This document shows positions 7,972-16,611 of a DNA stretch of 64,000 nt, piece after piece (positions within the stretch are counted from its first letter, which is position 1; every line of letters begins with the position of its first letter). Source of the DNA: Bradyrhizobium sp. CCGUVB1N3 (lineage in GTDB: Bacteria; Pseudomonadota; Alphaproteobacteria; Rhizobiales; Xanthobacteraceae); NCBI RefSeq assembly GCF_024199925.1, contig NZ_JANADR010000001.1, forward strand, positions 992,001 to 1,056,000, in the 5' to 3' direction. The notes beneath the pieces are model-generated. The model was not told where the DNA came from. It saw only the letters and a program-made list of their open reading frames with translations, and searched no databases. A program made the position numbers and the translations under genes.

Positions 7972-8820
7972 ATGAGTATCGCTGTCGCTCCACCTATCTC
8001 CAGTCAAATCGCGCACATGCTCGTTATCTCCATTCAAAGCCAGGTCGTTCACGGCCATGTCGGCAATTCGGCCGCCGTCTATCCCATGCAGGCGGAGGGC
8101 GTGAATGTCGCGGCGGTGCCGACGACATTGCTCTCGAACCATCCGCGCTATCCAACGCTGCGCGGCCGCGTGCTGGATGCGGAGCTCGTGGCCGATCTCC
8201 TGCTCGGCGTCGAGGAGCGGGGTCTTGTCGAGCGGGGAAGCGTCCTTCTCACCGGCTATCTTGGCTCGCCTGCAAACGCAGACGTCATCGCCGATTTCGT
8301 CGAGCGCGCGCTGCGACGAAATCCAAAGCTTGTCTATCTCTGCGATCCCGTGATCGGCGACGACGGCAAGGTCTACGTTGCCGACGGCATTTTGGATGTG
8401 ATCCGCAAGCGGCTCGTGCCGGCCGCGACCTTCATCGCGCCGAACCAGTTCGAGCTGGAACTGCTGTCCGGTATTGCGGTGAATGATGCCTCCAGCCTGC
8501 TGGCCGCGAGCGCTGCCATCGCGGCGCAGGGCCCGCGAGGCGTCATCGCCACCGGCTGCACGCTCGACGACACCCAAGCAGGGCAGGTGGAAACGATCCT
8601 CTGCCAGCACGAAAAACTATCGCGCTTTGCGACAGCACGGCTGCCGATCCGGCCGTGCGGAACGGGGGATCTGCTGTCGGGGCTCGTGGCGGCGGGGCTT
8701 GCGAAGGGAGCGACGGTCGAGAGGGCGGTTCGGCTGGCGGTCGATCATGTGTTTGCGGTGCTCGCGCACACGCATCAAGCCGGATCGGAGGAGATGTGCC
8801 TCGTTTCGCCAACAGGTTGA
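7972..8820 (+). CDS. pdxY: Pyridoxal kinase
   Basis: A 282-residue ribokinase-fold enzyme that phosphorylates pyridoxal (vitamin B6 salvage) with ATP. Diagnostic parts: an N-terminal segment LVISIQSQVVHGHVGNSAAVYPMQ (substrate region), YLCDPVIGDDGKVYV in the middle, and the catalytic anion-hole motif GTGD near residues 227-230 followed by LLSGLVAAGLA. The ATG at 7972 has GGAG six bases upstream; a GTG 12 bases earlier is in frame but lies against that site. Length is normal for PdxY (about 280-290). A monocistronic unit. Confidence 0.93.
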   Translation: MSIAVAPPISSQIAHMLVISIQSQVVHGHVGNSAAVYPMQAEGVNVAAVPTTLLSNHPRYPTLRGRVLDAELVADLLLGVEERGLVERGSVLLTGYLGSPANADVIADFVERALRRNPKLVYLCDPVIGDDGKVYVADGILDVIRKRLVPAATFIAPNQFELELLSGIAVNDASSLLAASAAIAAQGPRGVIATGCTLDDTQAGQVETILCQHEKLSRFATARLPIRPCGTGDLLSGLVAAGLAKGATVERAVRLAVDHVFAVLAHTHQAGSEEMCLVSPTG

Positions 8821-8980
8821 GCGGCTGCTAGTCTTGTTATCTATAGGTGTCAAGCGGGACGCCCCAGAAATGCGGCAAACTTCAGGCCGTCAAGAACACA
8901 TACAGTTAGAAGGTCGGTTGTCCCCGTAATACATTGCGAGTGTTGGGGTTGTTCGGGGCGCGTATCGGGAGAACCTACCC

Positions 8981-9457
8981 ATGGCAAGTGTAGAACAATT
9001 GCGAAGAAAGGACTCGGTAAACCTGGTTCAACTTGAGGCGGACATTGCGACGGTTCGTCAGGGAAGTTCATTAGCTTCAATTGCATTGCCTGATTATGTC
9101 GAACACACCGAGGGCGTTACGCGCGTAGGCGCCCTCAGCGCAGAGGCGGTTATTCGCGACTATGAATCCGCCGCAAAAGAGATTGAGGCGATGGGGGCCG
9201 AGTTGATCGGCGCTGCGCAGAAATGCGAGGAACTGACGGCCCACGTGCACGATGCGATCGCGTATATGCGCGAAACGGCCGCGGGCTACCGTGAAGAAGG
9301 ACGCAAGATCTTCAAGAGGATCGAAGAATGCGCCCTGTTCACCGAGGACGTCCGCAAGACATGCGAGCAGGTGAAGCGCAGAATGGAAGCCTCCGGCAGC
9401 GTTTCCTCCACGGAGGAGGAGCCCGCCGAGCAGGAGCAGGTATCCGAAAGCGCCTAG
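8981..9457 (+). CDS. Hypothetical coiled-coil protein
   Basis: A 158-residue protein of unknown function, predicted almost wholly helical. Residues about 60-140 (VIRDYESAAKEIEAMGAELI, CEELTAHVHDAIAYMRETAA, RKIFKRIEECALFTEDVRKT) have coiled-coil character, and the acidic tail EEEPAEQEQ is probably disordered. No signal peptide. GGGAG lies 10 bases before the ATG. Base composition of the first 120 bases is a little AT-richer than the neighbours. A hairpin and a strong terminator follow, so it is a single-gene unit. Confidence 0.65.
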   Translation: MASVEQLRRKDSVNLVQLEADIATVRQGSSLASIALPDYVEHTEGVTRVGALSAEAVIRDYESAAKEIEAMGAELIGAAQKCEELTAHVHDAIAYMRETAAGYREEGRKIFKRIEECALFTEDVRKTCEQVKRRMEASGSVSSTEEEPAEQEQVSESA

Positions 9458-9489
9458 TTCCCCGGATCTGGTCCCCTTGATCCGGGGCT

Positions 9490-9522
9490 GAGAGACCGCT
9501 TTCGGGCGGTCTCTCTTTTTTT
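9490..9522 (+). terminator. Strong intrinsic terminator
   Basis: GAGAGACCGC (9490-9499) and GCGGTCTCTC (9506-9515) pair perfectly over 10 bp, followed by seven T. Just upstream a second hairpin, CCCCGGATC (9460-9468) with GATCCGGGG (9479-9487), lies directly after the stop codon. Confidence 0.92.
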
Positions 9523-9559
9523 GCGAGAGCCTGGCGGTCTCGGGATACGGGACTATCGG

Positions 9560-10090
9560 CTAGTGCCGTGTTGCACGGACTTCCAGCGTGGTCTGAGTGA
9601 TCCTGGCCACGAAGCCCTCAAGATTTACGACCCTCTGCGCGACCAATTGGCCGTGCAGGTCGGCAATTTTCTGGGCTTCTACGGCCAAGGTTTCACATGC
9701 CTGCTTCGCGAATTCGATCTGAAGCTCAAACACCTCCGCGGGTGAACGCGCGCTCGCAAGCCTCCCGACGAAGGACCATGCGTGTTCCAGCGACCTCCTG
9801 GTGTAGTCGCCATAGGCGTTTGCAATCGACTGAACGCTGACCGGGACGAGTTCCATCGAAGCGGTCGGCACGTTTGCTGCCTCAATGGCAGAAACTTCAG
9901 TCGACGGGAGTTGCAGATCGAGGTCGACGTCGGTCTCCGGCTCGGTCGCTTGGATGGTCTCCGGCGCAGGATCCGGCAACTGATCCGTTGCGGTCGGTTG
10001 TTGCTCGTCGGCCTTGGTCTGCCTCGTCTTTTTCTTCCGGTTACGCTGGCCGGATTTTCCGGTCGGCTTGGTGTGGTCGGCACTCAACAT
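9560..10090 (-). CDS. Phasin family protein
   Basis: A 176-residue phasin-type protein. Residues 1-75 are a charged, Lys/Gln/Pro/Glu-rich region; residues about 85-170 are the phasin helical bundle (SIANAYGDYTRRSLEHAWSF, SPAEVFELQIEFAKQACETL, QKIADLHGQLVAQRV). Phasins coat polyhydroxyalkanoate granules, and rhizobia carry several. The start at 10090 is taken because GGGGAG lies upstream and the extension beyond it has no family similarity. The long N-terminal region is unusual and resembles the Lys-rich region of histone-like phasins such as PhaF, so nucleoid binding is possible. No granule genes are adjacent. Confidence 0.75.
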   Translation of the reverse strand: MLSADHTKPTGKSGQRNRKKKTRQTKADEQQPTATDQLPDPAPETIQATEPETDVDLDLQLPSTEVSAIEAANVPTASMELVPVSVQSIANAYGDYTRRSLEHAWSFVGRLASARSPAEVFELQIEFAKQACETLAVEAQKIADLHGQLVAQRVVNLEGFVARITQTTLEVRATRH

Positions 10091-10336
10091 TACAAAATGA
10101 CTCCCCAAATCGATGAAGCTGCAAGCCTCCGCCGTGTTTGCGCTGAAATCGCGATGGCGGCTTGTCGCCGGCGTGGCGGCGATGTGATCAGATTTGGCGG
10201 GATGAACGCCAGGCCGCAGCCATCCCCGTCCGAGCCGCCTGCGGAAACTGCATTGTTGCAATGCAGCAAGACGGGCTACCGCCTCGCAACATGGAGGCAT
10301 AGCTCCGGATCTCAAGTTCTACCCAGGAGATTCGGT

Positions 10337-10600
10337 GTGAAGACAGTTTCGTTAACCCTCGCAGCCGCGGCCATGTCGGTCGCCGCTGTCACCGCCGCCT
10401 TCGCCGCGGAGTTGCCGAGCTATGAGGCCAATGGCTTCCCGGCCTCTTCCGTGCAGGTCCGCCTGCTCGGCGCCGCGCACCTGACGGAACAGGCGGCCGC
10501 AACCACCGCGCCGTCCCCGCACCAGGTGAGCGTGTTGGCGCCGCGCGCCAAGGTTAAGACCGCAACGACCGCGCCGGTCACGACCGGCACTGCACGTTGA
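10337..10600 (+). CDS. Small exported protein, paralogue A
   Basis: An 87-residue exported protein starting at GTG, with CAGGAGA seven bases upstream. Residues 1-22 are a signal peptide; the mature part begins AELPSYEANGFP and carries VQVRLLGAAHL and SPHQVSVLAPR. It is a clear paralogue of the gene at 19797, sharing AELPxYEANG, VQVxxLGAA and SPHQxSVLxPR. The 40 bases before both start codons are also conserved. No domain is recognised and the function is unknown. Confidence 0.7.
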   Translation: MKTVSLTLAAAAMSVAAVTAAFAAELPSYEANGFPASSVQVRLLGAAHLTEQAAATTAPSPHQVSVLAPRAKVKTATTAPVTTGTAR

Positions 10601-10790
10601 GCGAGATCCGAAAGAGCAGGGTGGGCCCAGCCGTTTGGCCGATCCATCCTGCCGGCTCGTTCCGCGAACATGATACCAGCGCAGCCTTCGTCGCGCTTGT
10701 CGTCAATTGACAGACCCAAATTAACTCAATCGTAGATTGCAGCTTCTATCCGGTTGCGTGCAGGCGATACCCCGCACAACTGGAAAGGAC

Positions 10791-10961
10791 ATGAAATTGA
10801 AGCGCATTTTCAAAGAATTTATCGCTGACGAGTCCGGCGCGACCGCGATCGAGTATGGCTTGATCGCCGCCGGCATCGCGCTTGCCATCATCGAAGTCAT
10901 TTACGCGCTCGGCACCAATCTGGTTGAAAAGCTCACCGCGCTTGCGACGGCGTTGAAGTAG
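10791..10961 (+). CDS. Flp-type IVb pilin
   Basis: A 56-residue Flp/Fap pilin precursor, the subunit of tight-adherence (Tad) pili. A charged leader ends at SG; prepilin peptidase (CpaA type) would cut before ATAIEYGLIAAG, which holds the conserved Glu-Tyr pair of Flp pilins, followed by a single hydrophobic helix (IALAIIEVIYALG). GGAAAGG lies upstream of the ATG at 10791. No cpa/tad assembly genes are in the window, so this is a lone pilin gene that would need a Tad machine encoded elsewhere. Confidence 0.88.
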   Translation: MKLKRIFKEFIADESGATAIEYGLIAAGIALAIIEVIYALGTNLVEKLTALATALK

Positions 10962-10979
10962 CAAGAGCTGCCAAACTTC

Positions 10980-11014
10980 GTAGCCCGGATGGAGCGAAGC
11001 GCAATCCGGGCTAC
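10980..11014. repeat. GTAG-headed REP palindrome
   Basis: GTAGCCCGGAT (10980-10990) and ATCCGGGCTAC (11004-11014) form perfect 11-bp arms around GGAGCGAAGCGCA. It begins with the GTAG tetranucleotide typical of REP elements and sits 18 bases past the pilin stop codon. Confidence 0.75.
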
Positions 11015-11097
11015 CGCTGGCGGTTCGCATCAGGATTGAGCTGATGTACCGTAAATCCGAAGTTTTGTAAACAGGAATCCAGCGGCCATAGGGCCGA

Positions 11098-11271
11098 TCA
11101 GCCGAACAGCGCGGCGTAGATCACGTAGATCCAGCCCAGAATGCCGTGGATGATCGCCCACAGGATCGAATGGTTCTTGGTGTAGGAGATCGCGATGGCA
11201 AGCGCCGAGCCGAAGCCCACGCCGTATTTCGCGCCCTCGACCCGAACCCCGTAGTAGCGATTGCCGTTCAT
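11098..11271 (-). CDS. Small membrane protein
   Basis: A 57-residue protein: a short polar start (MNGNRYYGVRVEGAKYG) followed by two hydrophobic stretches (VGFGSALAIAISY and ILWAIIHGILGWIYVIYAALF), so probably two membrane helices with a short HSI turn. GAGGACC lies before the ATG. It follows the PhnA-type gene on the same strand with a 32-bp gap, so the two are probably one operon. Function unknown; similar short proteins are frequent in rhizobia. Confidence 0.7.
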   Translation of the reverse strand: MNGNRYYGVRVEGAKYGVGFGSALAIAISYTKNHSILWAIIHGILGWIYVIYAALFG

Positions 11272-11303
11272 GGTGGTCCTCGCTTCCATCGATGCTGCCG
11301 GCG

Positions 11304-11654
11304 TTACGCCTTCCGCACGAACTCCGATTTCAAATTCATCGCGCCGATGCCGTCGATCTTGCAGGCGATGTTGTGCCCGTCGGTGGCGTCCTGGAGACGG
11401 ATGTTCCTGACCTTGGTGCCGCCCTTGACGACCGATGACGATCCCTTGATCTTGAGATCCTTGATCACGATGACACTGTCGCCGTCGGCAAGCGCATTGC
11501 CGTTGGCGTCGCGCACGCCCGCCTCGATCGTGGCGTCCGCGGCCGCATCCGCAGTGGTGCTCCATTCATGGCCGCATTCCGGGCAGACCCAGAGATCGCG
11601 ATCCTGATAGGCGTGCTCGGACCTGCAGGTGGGGCATTTCGTGGTGTCAGTCAT
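11304..11654 (-). CDS. yjdM: PhnA/YjdM-family zinc-ribbon protein
   Basis: A 116-residue PhnA-type protein. An N-terminal zinc ribbon, CPTC and CPEC about 22 residues apart, is followed by the PhnA domain: [33 protein letters not shown] and [20 protein letters not shown]. The family was once linked to phosphonate use, but the true role is unclear. Two ATGs lie 6 bases apart; 11654 is preferred because GAGG abuts the first at 11660. It is followed by the small membrane protein gene. Confidence 0.92.
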   Translation of the reverse strand: MTDTTKCPTCRSEHAYQDRDLWVCPECGHEWSTTADAAADATIEAGVRDANGNALADGDSVIVIKDLKIKGSSSVVKGGTKVRNIRLQDATDGHNIACKIDGIGAMNLKSEFVRKA

Positions 11655-11855
11655 CGTCATCCTCTTGAGCCCGTTCGGGCGAGGCGCACCGTAGGTTCGT
11701 ATCCGGGTAAATCAAGTCGCTCCCCCCGGTCCGGCACGGAAATGTGCTGACATCGCGACGCAGCAATCACATGATACCGCTTGTGCCTTGCCGCTCCCGG
11801 CATACCTGATGAGGGACGGCGTTCTGCCCGGCATTCCCTGAGGTAACATCATCGC

Positions 11856-13262
11856 ATGAGCGAAATCGAAACCCTGTTTGGTGTGTTGCGTCAGTCGGCC
11901 GACGAAGGCGTCGTCGACATGCTCGAACGCATGGTGCGGGAGGCGCCGGACCACGCCTTGAACCGCATGAACGCGCTGGACCTCGCCGCACATGCCGGCC
12001 TCGACGAGGAGCGCGTCGTCGCAGGCCTGCTGCACGCGGTGCAACTTGGCATGGCGGAGATGACGTGGAGCGTGATCTGCCCGAGCTGCGCCGGTGTGCT
12101 GTCCGCCAACAAGAGCCTGAAGACCCTCAACAGCCCGCAATATCATTGCGCCTTCTGCGCCGCGGGCTATGAGACCACGCTCGACAATCTGGTCGAGGTG
12201 ACCTTCACGATCAGTCCGCGCGTGCGCAAGATCGCGGCCCACAATCCCGACGAATTGTCGCTGGCCGATTACTATCGCCAGATCTTCTGGAGCTCGGCCA
12301 TCGATCTGCCGGGCGATCTGGAGACGCTGCTGCGCGAGGTGACGCTCGAGACCTTCGACCTGCCGCCGGGCGAGCGGGCCATCCTGTCCCTGCATGTGCC
12401 CGAGGGCACGCTGATCGTGTTCGATCCCGTGACGCACACCGCCCAGTTCCTCGATATCAAGGGCGAGGAGACCAGCGAGCGGCAAAACCTCGCGATGATC
12501 TTCAACAAGGCAGAGACGCCGGCCGAGGCTGTCACCTTGCGCCCCGGGCCGCTGCGGCTGGCTCTGGACAACCGCACCGATGGCCGCGTGCTGCCGGCGG
12601 TCTGGGTCGCGAACAAGGCGCTCGACGATCTCCTGACGCGGCGCAAGCCGGCGCTGACGGCAAAGCGCCTGCTCACCAACCAGACCTTTCGCGATCTCTA
12701 CCGCACTGACACGCTCGCCATCGGCCAGCGGCTGAAGATCCTCAGCCTGACCTTCCTGTTCTCGGACCTGCGGGACTCCACCGGGCTCTACGAGCATGTC
12801 GGTGACCTCGTCGCCTTCGATCTCGTCAACGAGCATTTCCGCCTCATGCAGGAGATCATCGCCTCCGAACGCGGCGCCATCGTCAAGACCATCGGCGATG
12901 CCGTGATGGCGACCTTCGAGACGCCCGATCGTGCCATTGCCGCCGCCATCCGCATGCGCGAGGCGATGAGCGAGCTCGGCGCCGAGCGCCAGTATCAGGG
13001 CCTGCTGCTGAAGATGGGCATCCACGAGGGCTCGTGCCTGGCGGTCACGCTCAACGGCCAGCAGGATTATTTTGGCCAGACCGTCAACATCGCCTCGCGC
13101 GTCCAGGGCCTCGCCGCCTCACGCGCGATCGTGGTGACCGAGCCGGTGGTCGAGCATGCCGGCGCGCGGACGCTGCTGGAGGCGGGCGGACTAAGGCCAA
13201 CGCGACGCAGCGTTGCGCTGAGCGGCATCGCGGACCGGGTGTCGGTGTACGAGATCCCCTGA
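11856..13262 (+). CDS. Class III adenylate/guanylate cyclase with DUF5939 domain
   Basis: A 468-residue protein. The C-terminal ~170 residues are a class III nucleotide cyclase: FLFSDLRDSTG holds one metal Asp (D304) and IGDAVMATF the second (D348); QDYFGQTVNIASRVQ is the substrate/transition-state segment with Asn and Arg. The N-terminal 270 residues match DUF5939, which often precedes cyclase domains, and carry a four-Cys zinc ribbon (CPSC at 75-78, CAFC at 98-101). It is soluble, with no HAMP or membrane segment, so the zinc and DUF5939 parts probably sense an intracellular signal. It probably makes cAMP; GTP use cannot be excluded. Confidence 0.9.
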   Translation: MSEIETLFGVLRQSADEGVVDMLERMVREAPDHALNRMNALDLAAHAGLDEERVVAGLLHAVQLGMAEMTWSVICPSCAGVLSANKSLKTLNSPQYHCAFCAAGYETTLDNLVEVTFTISPRVRKIAAHNPDELSLADYYRQIFWSSAIDLPGDLETLLREVTLETFDLPPGERAILSLHVPEGTLIVFDPVTHTAQFLDIKGEETSERQNLAMIFNKAETPAEAVTLRPGPLRLALDNRTDGRVLPAVWVANKALDDLLTRRKPALTAKRLLTNQTFRDLYRTDTLAIGQRLKILSLTFLFSDLRDSTGLYEHVGDLVAFDLVNEHFRLMQEIIASERGAIVKTIGDAVMATFETPDRAIAAAIRMREAMSELGAERQYQGLLLKMGIHEGSCLAVTLNGQQDYFGQTVNIASRVQGLAASRAIVVTEPVVEHAGARTLLEAGGLRPTRRSVALSGIADRVSVYEIP

Positions 13263-13746
13263 AGCGGGGAGACAATCGCAAATGAAAAAGAACCGGATGA
13301 GCGGCCTCTTTGCGGCCCATCCTTCGAGACGCCCGCCGTTGGCGGGCTCCTCAGGATGAGGTCTAGTTTCGCGGCAAAATCCTAGACCCTCGTGGTGAGG
13401 AGCGCCGCTTGCGGCGCGTCTCGAACCATGAGGCCGAGCACGTTCACCAATCGATATGCGATAGCCCTGCCTGAAGCGGAGAGGGTCGGGTGGGGGGCAA
13501 AACAAAAAGCTCGAAAACAACCCCATGCAAAGTAGCCGACCACCCCTGTGACGCGTTTGCGGATTTTACGAATTCGCTTGACGCGTCGGGCAAATCACCG
13601 GCATTATTCCATCATCGCGGTTTTTGGCGACGCCCCGTCACCATAGTCCGGATTTCGCTTCCGCCTTCGCTCGTTGAGCTACGGCGGACAAGCCGCTTCA
13701 TCCGGGCAATGCCACGCTCATCCGCATTCATCACCAAGGTGACCAG
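13263..13746. other. Intergenic, repeat-bearing, no gene seen
   Basis: About 480 bases between the cyclase and the next membrane-protein gene. The first half holds the dispersed palindromic repeat at 13317-13434. The rest (13440-13740) has no reading frame with a plausible ribosome site or family. Confidence 0.5.
13317..13434. repeat. Dispersed palindromic repeat pair (CCTTCGAGACGC type)
   Basis: Two facing modules: CCATCCTTCGAGACGC to GCTCCTCAGGATGAGG (13317-13361) and CCTCGTGGTGAGGAGC to GTCTCGAACCATGAGG (13387-13434). The same modules recur near 35051, 50377, 51609 and 58991, always between genes. Confidence 0.75.
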
Positions 13747-14667
13747 ATGGATATGAAGACCGCGCTCGCGACGTCCTTGCTGATTGTCGGCTTCCTGGTC
13801 ACCCTGTGGTTCTGGGCCCTCGTCGAGCAAATACCGGGAGTGCCCAGCCCCTTTAATGGGGGGCGGGAAGCCGGCCTCGGCATCGTGTTTTTCATTCCCC
13901 CCTTGCGCTGGCTGGCGTTGTCAGCCGCGTTCATGGTTCTGCTGATCGACGGAAGATTGCATGCGTGGGCGCCTTACGGCGTTCTGCGATTTCTGCTGCC
14001 GATGGTCGGACTCATCGTGCTGGAAATCTGCATGTTCGAGCTTCTCATCCGCAGCGTCGACAAATCCATTGCGGCTTTCCAATGGGTTTTTAGTTCTTTG
14101 ATGATCCTGCTGCCTCTGACGGTGATCGTGGGAGGATATCTCGGCTCGCGCGCAATATTCGTCATCGGCATCGCCGGCTCGCTGGCTGCGGCGGTCTGGC
14201 CTATCCCGCCCAGTGTCGATTACATCGTGCACTACCCGGACAATGAGGCAGACACAAAGGTGATTCTGGCGCGCCTCGAGAAACATCCCGATTGGGTGAG
14301 ACAGGTCGCACGCGAGCTCGATGTCAACGGCTCCCCGTCCTTGTACCCCGTCTATCTGCTGACCCTGAAGCCGGCAGCGCTGGATGAGGATGTGCAGGAG
14401 AAGTGCTGGAGGGCAGGGCTCTCGGCGTTTGCCGATGTGAGGCGGTTTCACGACAAGGGTGAAAACCAGATGCCCGGGGAGTTCAACCTGATCGCACCGA
14501 TTTTCGCAGGCCTGGCCTCGATTCCCGGCCCCGTGCGGGACCGTCACCGCGCCGAGTTCGTCGCTATCAGGGATTTCGTCAATTTCTACAGGACCGAAAC
14601 GCCCGACACGCGTCATCCTGAACTCCCGGACCTCAGCAAGGTGGACTGGGTACCGACGGGCAAGTGA
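13747..14667 (+). CDS. Hypothetical multi-pass membrane protein
   Basis: A 306-residue protein with about five predicted membrane helices in its first 170 residues (ATSLLIVGFLVTLWFWALVE, a pair around FFIPPLRWLALSAAFMVLLI, LLPMVGLIVLEICMFELLI, SSLMILLPLTVIVGGYL, IFVIGIAGSLAAAVWPI). A soluble C-terminal domain of about 130 residues follows (NEADTKVILARLEKHPDWVR to VDWVPTGK). No family is recognised. Base composition is somewhat lower in GC than the neighbours, which hints at acquisition. The start at 13747 has AAGGTG upstream. Confidence 0.7.
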   Translation: MDMKTALATSLLIVGFLVTLWFWALVEQIPGVPSPFNGGREAGLGIVFFIPPLRWLALSAAFMVLLIDGRLHAWAPYGVLRFLLPMVGLIVLEICMFELLIRSVDKSIAAFQWVFSSLMILLPLTVIVGGYLGSRAIFVIGIAGSLAAAVWPIPPSVDYIVHYPDNEADTKVILARLEKHPDWVRQVARELDVNGSPSLYPVYLLTLKPAALDEDVQEKCWRAGLSAFADVRRFHDKGENQMPGEFNLIAPIFAGLASIPGPVRDRHRAEFVAIRDFVNFYRTETPDTRHPELPDLSKVDWVPTGK

Positions 14668-14777
14668 GGCGAGGCGCAGGGTAGCCCGGATGGCGGGTGG
14701 TTCGTTGCCTATGTACGGCCGTTCAAAACGGACGTGATCCCTTTAATGGTTGATTTGCAGATCGCGCTGCTTGATGC

Positions 14778-14806
14778 GGCCGCCGCATCTTGAGCGGCCA
14801 TTTTTT
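14778..14806 (+). terminator. Terminator-like hairpin just upstream of a small ORF
   Basis: GGCCGC (14778-14783) and GCGGCC (14794-14799) form a 6-bp stem followed by A and six T. It ends about 20 bases before the ATG of the 48-residue membrane protein, so it either ends transcription of the upstream membrane-protein gene or acts as an attenuator on the small gene. Confidence 0.6.
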
Positions 14807-14827
14807 GCAATCATACTGGAGGCCGTC

Positions 14828-14974
14828 ATGTCCGTTGCGCAGAAAGCCGTCATTGCCACGCAGTCGTCGCGTGGGTTCATTCTCAGGCATGTGGCGCTGT
14901 TCGCCGCGGCCGCGCTGTTCGTGTTCGTGCTGAGCCTGACATACGGGCTGGATCTCAGCCCGGGATTTTTCTGA
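14828..14974 (+). CDS. Small single-pass membrane protein
   Basis: A 48-residue protein: a polar N-terminus (MSVAQKAVIATQSSRGFILR) and one membrane helix (LFAAAALFVFVLSLTYGL). GGAGG lies 6 bases before the ATG. Its last codons overlap a hairpin (CGGGCTG 14944-14950 with CAGCCCG 14956-14962, then GGATTTTT), which may be its own terminator. Function unknown. Confidence 0.6.
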   Translation: MSVAQKAVIATQSSRGFILRHVALFAAAALFVFVLSLTYGLDLSPGFF

Positions 14975-14983
14975 GCGAAGTGC

Positions 14984-15072
14984 GTAGGGTGGGTTAGCGA
15001 AGCGTAACCCACCAATTTGTCTCAACGCGGAGGAACAGTTGGTGGGTTACGCCTTCGGCTAACCCACCCTAC
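14984..15072. repeat. Inverted pair of GTAG-headed REPs
   Basis: The unit opens with GTAGGGTGGGTTAGCGAAGC and closes with GGCTAACCCACCCTAC, with a 30-base centre. Each half is itself palindromic (GGTGGGTT with AACCCACC). It resembles the pairs at 17169 and 20144. Confidence 0.8.
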
Positions 15073-15084
15073 GAGGCTACAGGC

Positions 15085-16092
15085 TCACCAATACGGATCG
15101 TCGTAAGGATCGAGCCTGTATGGCGGCGGCATCCAGCGTTCTCGTGGCGGCCTCGACCGCCGAGGTACGGCTGCGGGAATGCGCTGACGCGCAGCCGTAT
15201 CGTTCTCCTTCATCACGCTGCGCACGACGGGTTTCGCGGGTAAGGTCGTAAGCTGTGTCTGCAGCGCCTGGACCTGAGCAGCGATGCGTGCGTTGTCCTC
15301 GGCACCTTTCTCCTGCGCCGTCTTGAGCTGTTGAATGGCGTCGGCCTGCTCGCGAAGCGTCTGCTCGTTGCGGCTCTTCTGTTGCTCGAGCTTTTCGTTG
15401 ATGCTCGCAAGTGCATCGGTGATGGTCTTGAGCGATTGTGTAAGCTCGGCGGATGCTGGGTCGGGCGATGTGGCGACGGGCGGCGGAGCGTTTTCCGCCT
15501 GCTTGGCCGCTTTCTTTTCCGCTTCCTTGGCGACCGGCGGTGCCGGCACGGACGTCGGCTCATCCGCAGCAGCGAGCTGGACTGCTGGCGGCGTCGGAGG
15601 ACTGCGAACCTCGGACACCTCCGGGGACGGGCTCGCGCCCGGCGGGGCCCATCGCGCCATGATCGCCTTGGCCTCATCGCGATATTGCGAAGCGAACGCA
15701 GCACCGAGGATGCCTATCGCCAGCAACAGGCCAACGAAGGCTCGCAGCACGGGCTGGTTCTCTTTCAGGCCTTGATGGTAGACCTTGCTCTCTGGCGCCG
15801 GCGCCTTGTCCAAGGGAGAGTCCGAGGGAACGTTCAAGGGAACGTCCGAGGGCGCGGTTAAGGGAGCGCCGTGTTCCGCACCGGTCTTGACCTGCGGGGC
15901 CGGCGGGCTGTCGCTGCCACGTTCCAATCCGGAAACCAGTCGGTCCAGCCGCGCAAGTTCTTCATTGGCGCTTTTGATCCGTTCATGGGCTCGCGCCAGC
16001 TCGACATCGGCGGGCTGCGGGCCTTGCGGATCATCCGGCTTCGGATCATCCGGCTTCGGGTCGTGCGTCTCAGGCACCGATGCGCTCTCCAC
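15085..16092 (-). CDS. Hypothetical membrane-anchored coiled-coil protein
   Basis: A 335-residue protein of unknown function. The N-terminal ~110 residues are cytosolic and low complexity, with DPKPD and PSDVPLN/PSDSPLD repeats, plus a short helical stretch (ELARAHERIKSANEELARLD). One membrane helix lies near 118-136 (AFVGLLLAIGILGAAFAS). A Pro/Ala linker follows, then a coiled coil at about 215-290 (SLKTITDALASINEKLEQQK, EQTLREQADAIQQLKTAQEK) and a basic, Pro/Tyr-rich tail ending DPYDDPYW. The start is a GTG at 16092; upstream sequence gives only a weak AAGG. Similar proteins recur in Bradyrhizobium. Confidence 0.7.
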   Translation of the reverse strand: MESASVPETHDPKPDDPKPDDPQGPQPADVELARAHERIKSANEELARLDRLVSGLERGSDSPPAPQVKTGAEHGAPLTAPSDVPLNVPSDSPLDKAPAPESKVYHQGLKENQPVLRAFVGLLLAIGILGAAFASQYRDEAKAIMARWAPPGASPSPEVSEVRSPPTPPAVQLAAADEPTSVPAPPVAKEAEKKAAKQAENAPPPVATSPDPASAELTQSLKTITDALASINEKLEQQKSRNEQTLREQADAIQQLKTAQEKGAEDNARIAAQVQALQTQLTTLPAKPVVRSVMKENDTAARQRIPAAVPRRSRPPRERWMPPPYRLDPYDDPYW

Positions 16093-16305
16093 TCAGCCTT
16101 GCGTCAACGGAACGAGTGCGGCAGTCCGATCAAGAGGATAGTTCTCGCCGCCGTCCAAGACAACGCGGGCGCGAGGGAGAAATTAAGGCGGCCCTCGGCC
16201 GGGCTATGGATTGACTACACGGAGCTGTTCCCCGATCGGTTTACAGCCGCGCGTTGTCCCCTCGGCATCCCTGCGACGTGGTATGCTATGGCGGGAGGAA
16301 TCGCC

Positions 16306-16593
16306 ATGAGGCTCCTTACCGCGATACTCGCCTTGCTTCTTTTGAGTCCGGCCGCCGCCCAGGAGTGCCAGACATGCGCGATGGCCGACGCCTGCACGAA
16401 GGAGTACCTCAAGGCGACGTCGGAGGCCCAAAGGGCCACCAAGCAAGCCATCCGGGACTGGAAGCAGAATCTGGACAGAAAGGCCTCTGCGGAATTGTCC
16501 AGCAGGGGCATACTCGCATTACAGGACGCCATGGAGGCGCAGGTTCGCACGGAGCTGGAGCGCCTGAAGGAGTGCCTGGCGAAAATCAGATAG
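16306..16593 (+). CDS. Small exported helical protein
   Basis: A 95-residue protein. Residues 1-18 are a signal peptide (MRLLTAILALLLLSPAAAQ). The mature part starts ECQTC and has a third Cys shortly after (MADAC), then a charged helical region (KEYLKATSEAQRATKQAIRD) and a final Cys near the end (KECLAKIR). Four Cys suggest disulfides in the periplasm. GGGAGGA lies 6 bases before the ATG. It is first in a cluster of three small same-strand genes with gaps of 18 and 40 bases. Confidence 0.65.
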   Translation: MRLLTAILALLLLSPAAAQECQTCAMADACTKEYLKATSEAQRATKQAIRDWKQNLDRKASAELSSRGILALQDAMEAQVRTELERLKECLAKIR

Positions 16594-16611
16594 GGCGCAA
16601 AGGAGGATGCG

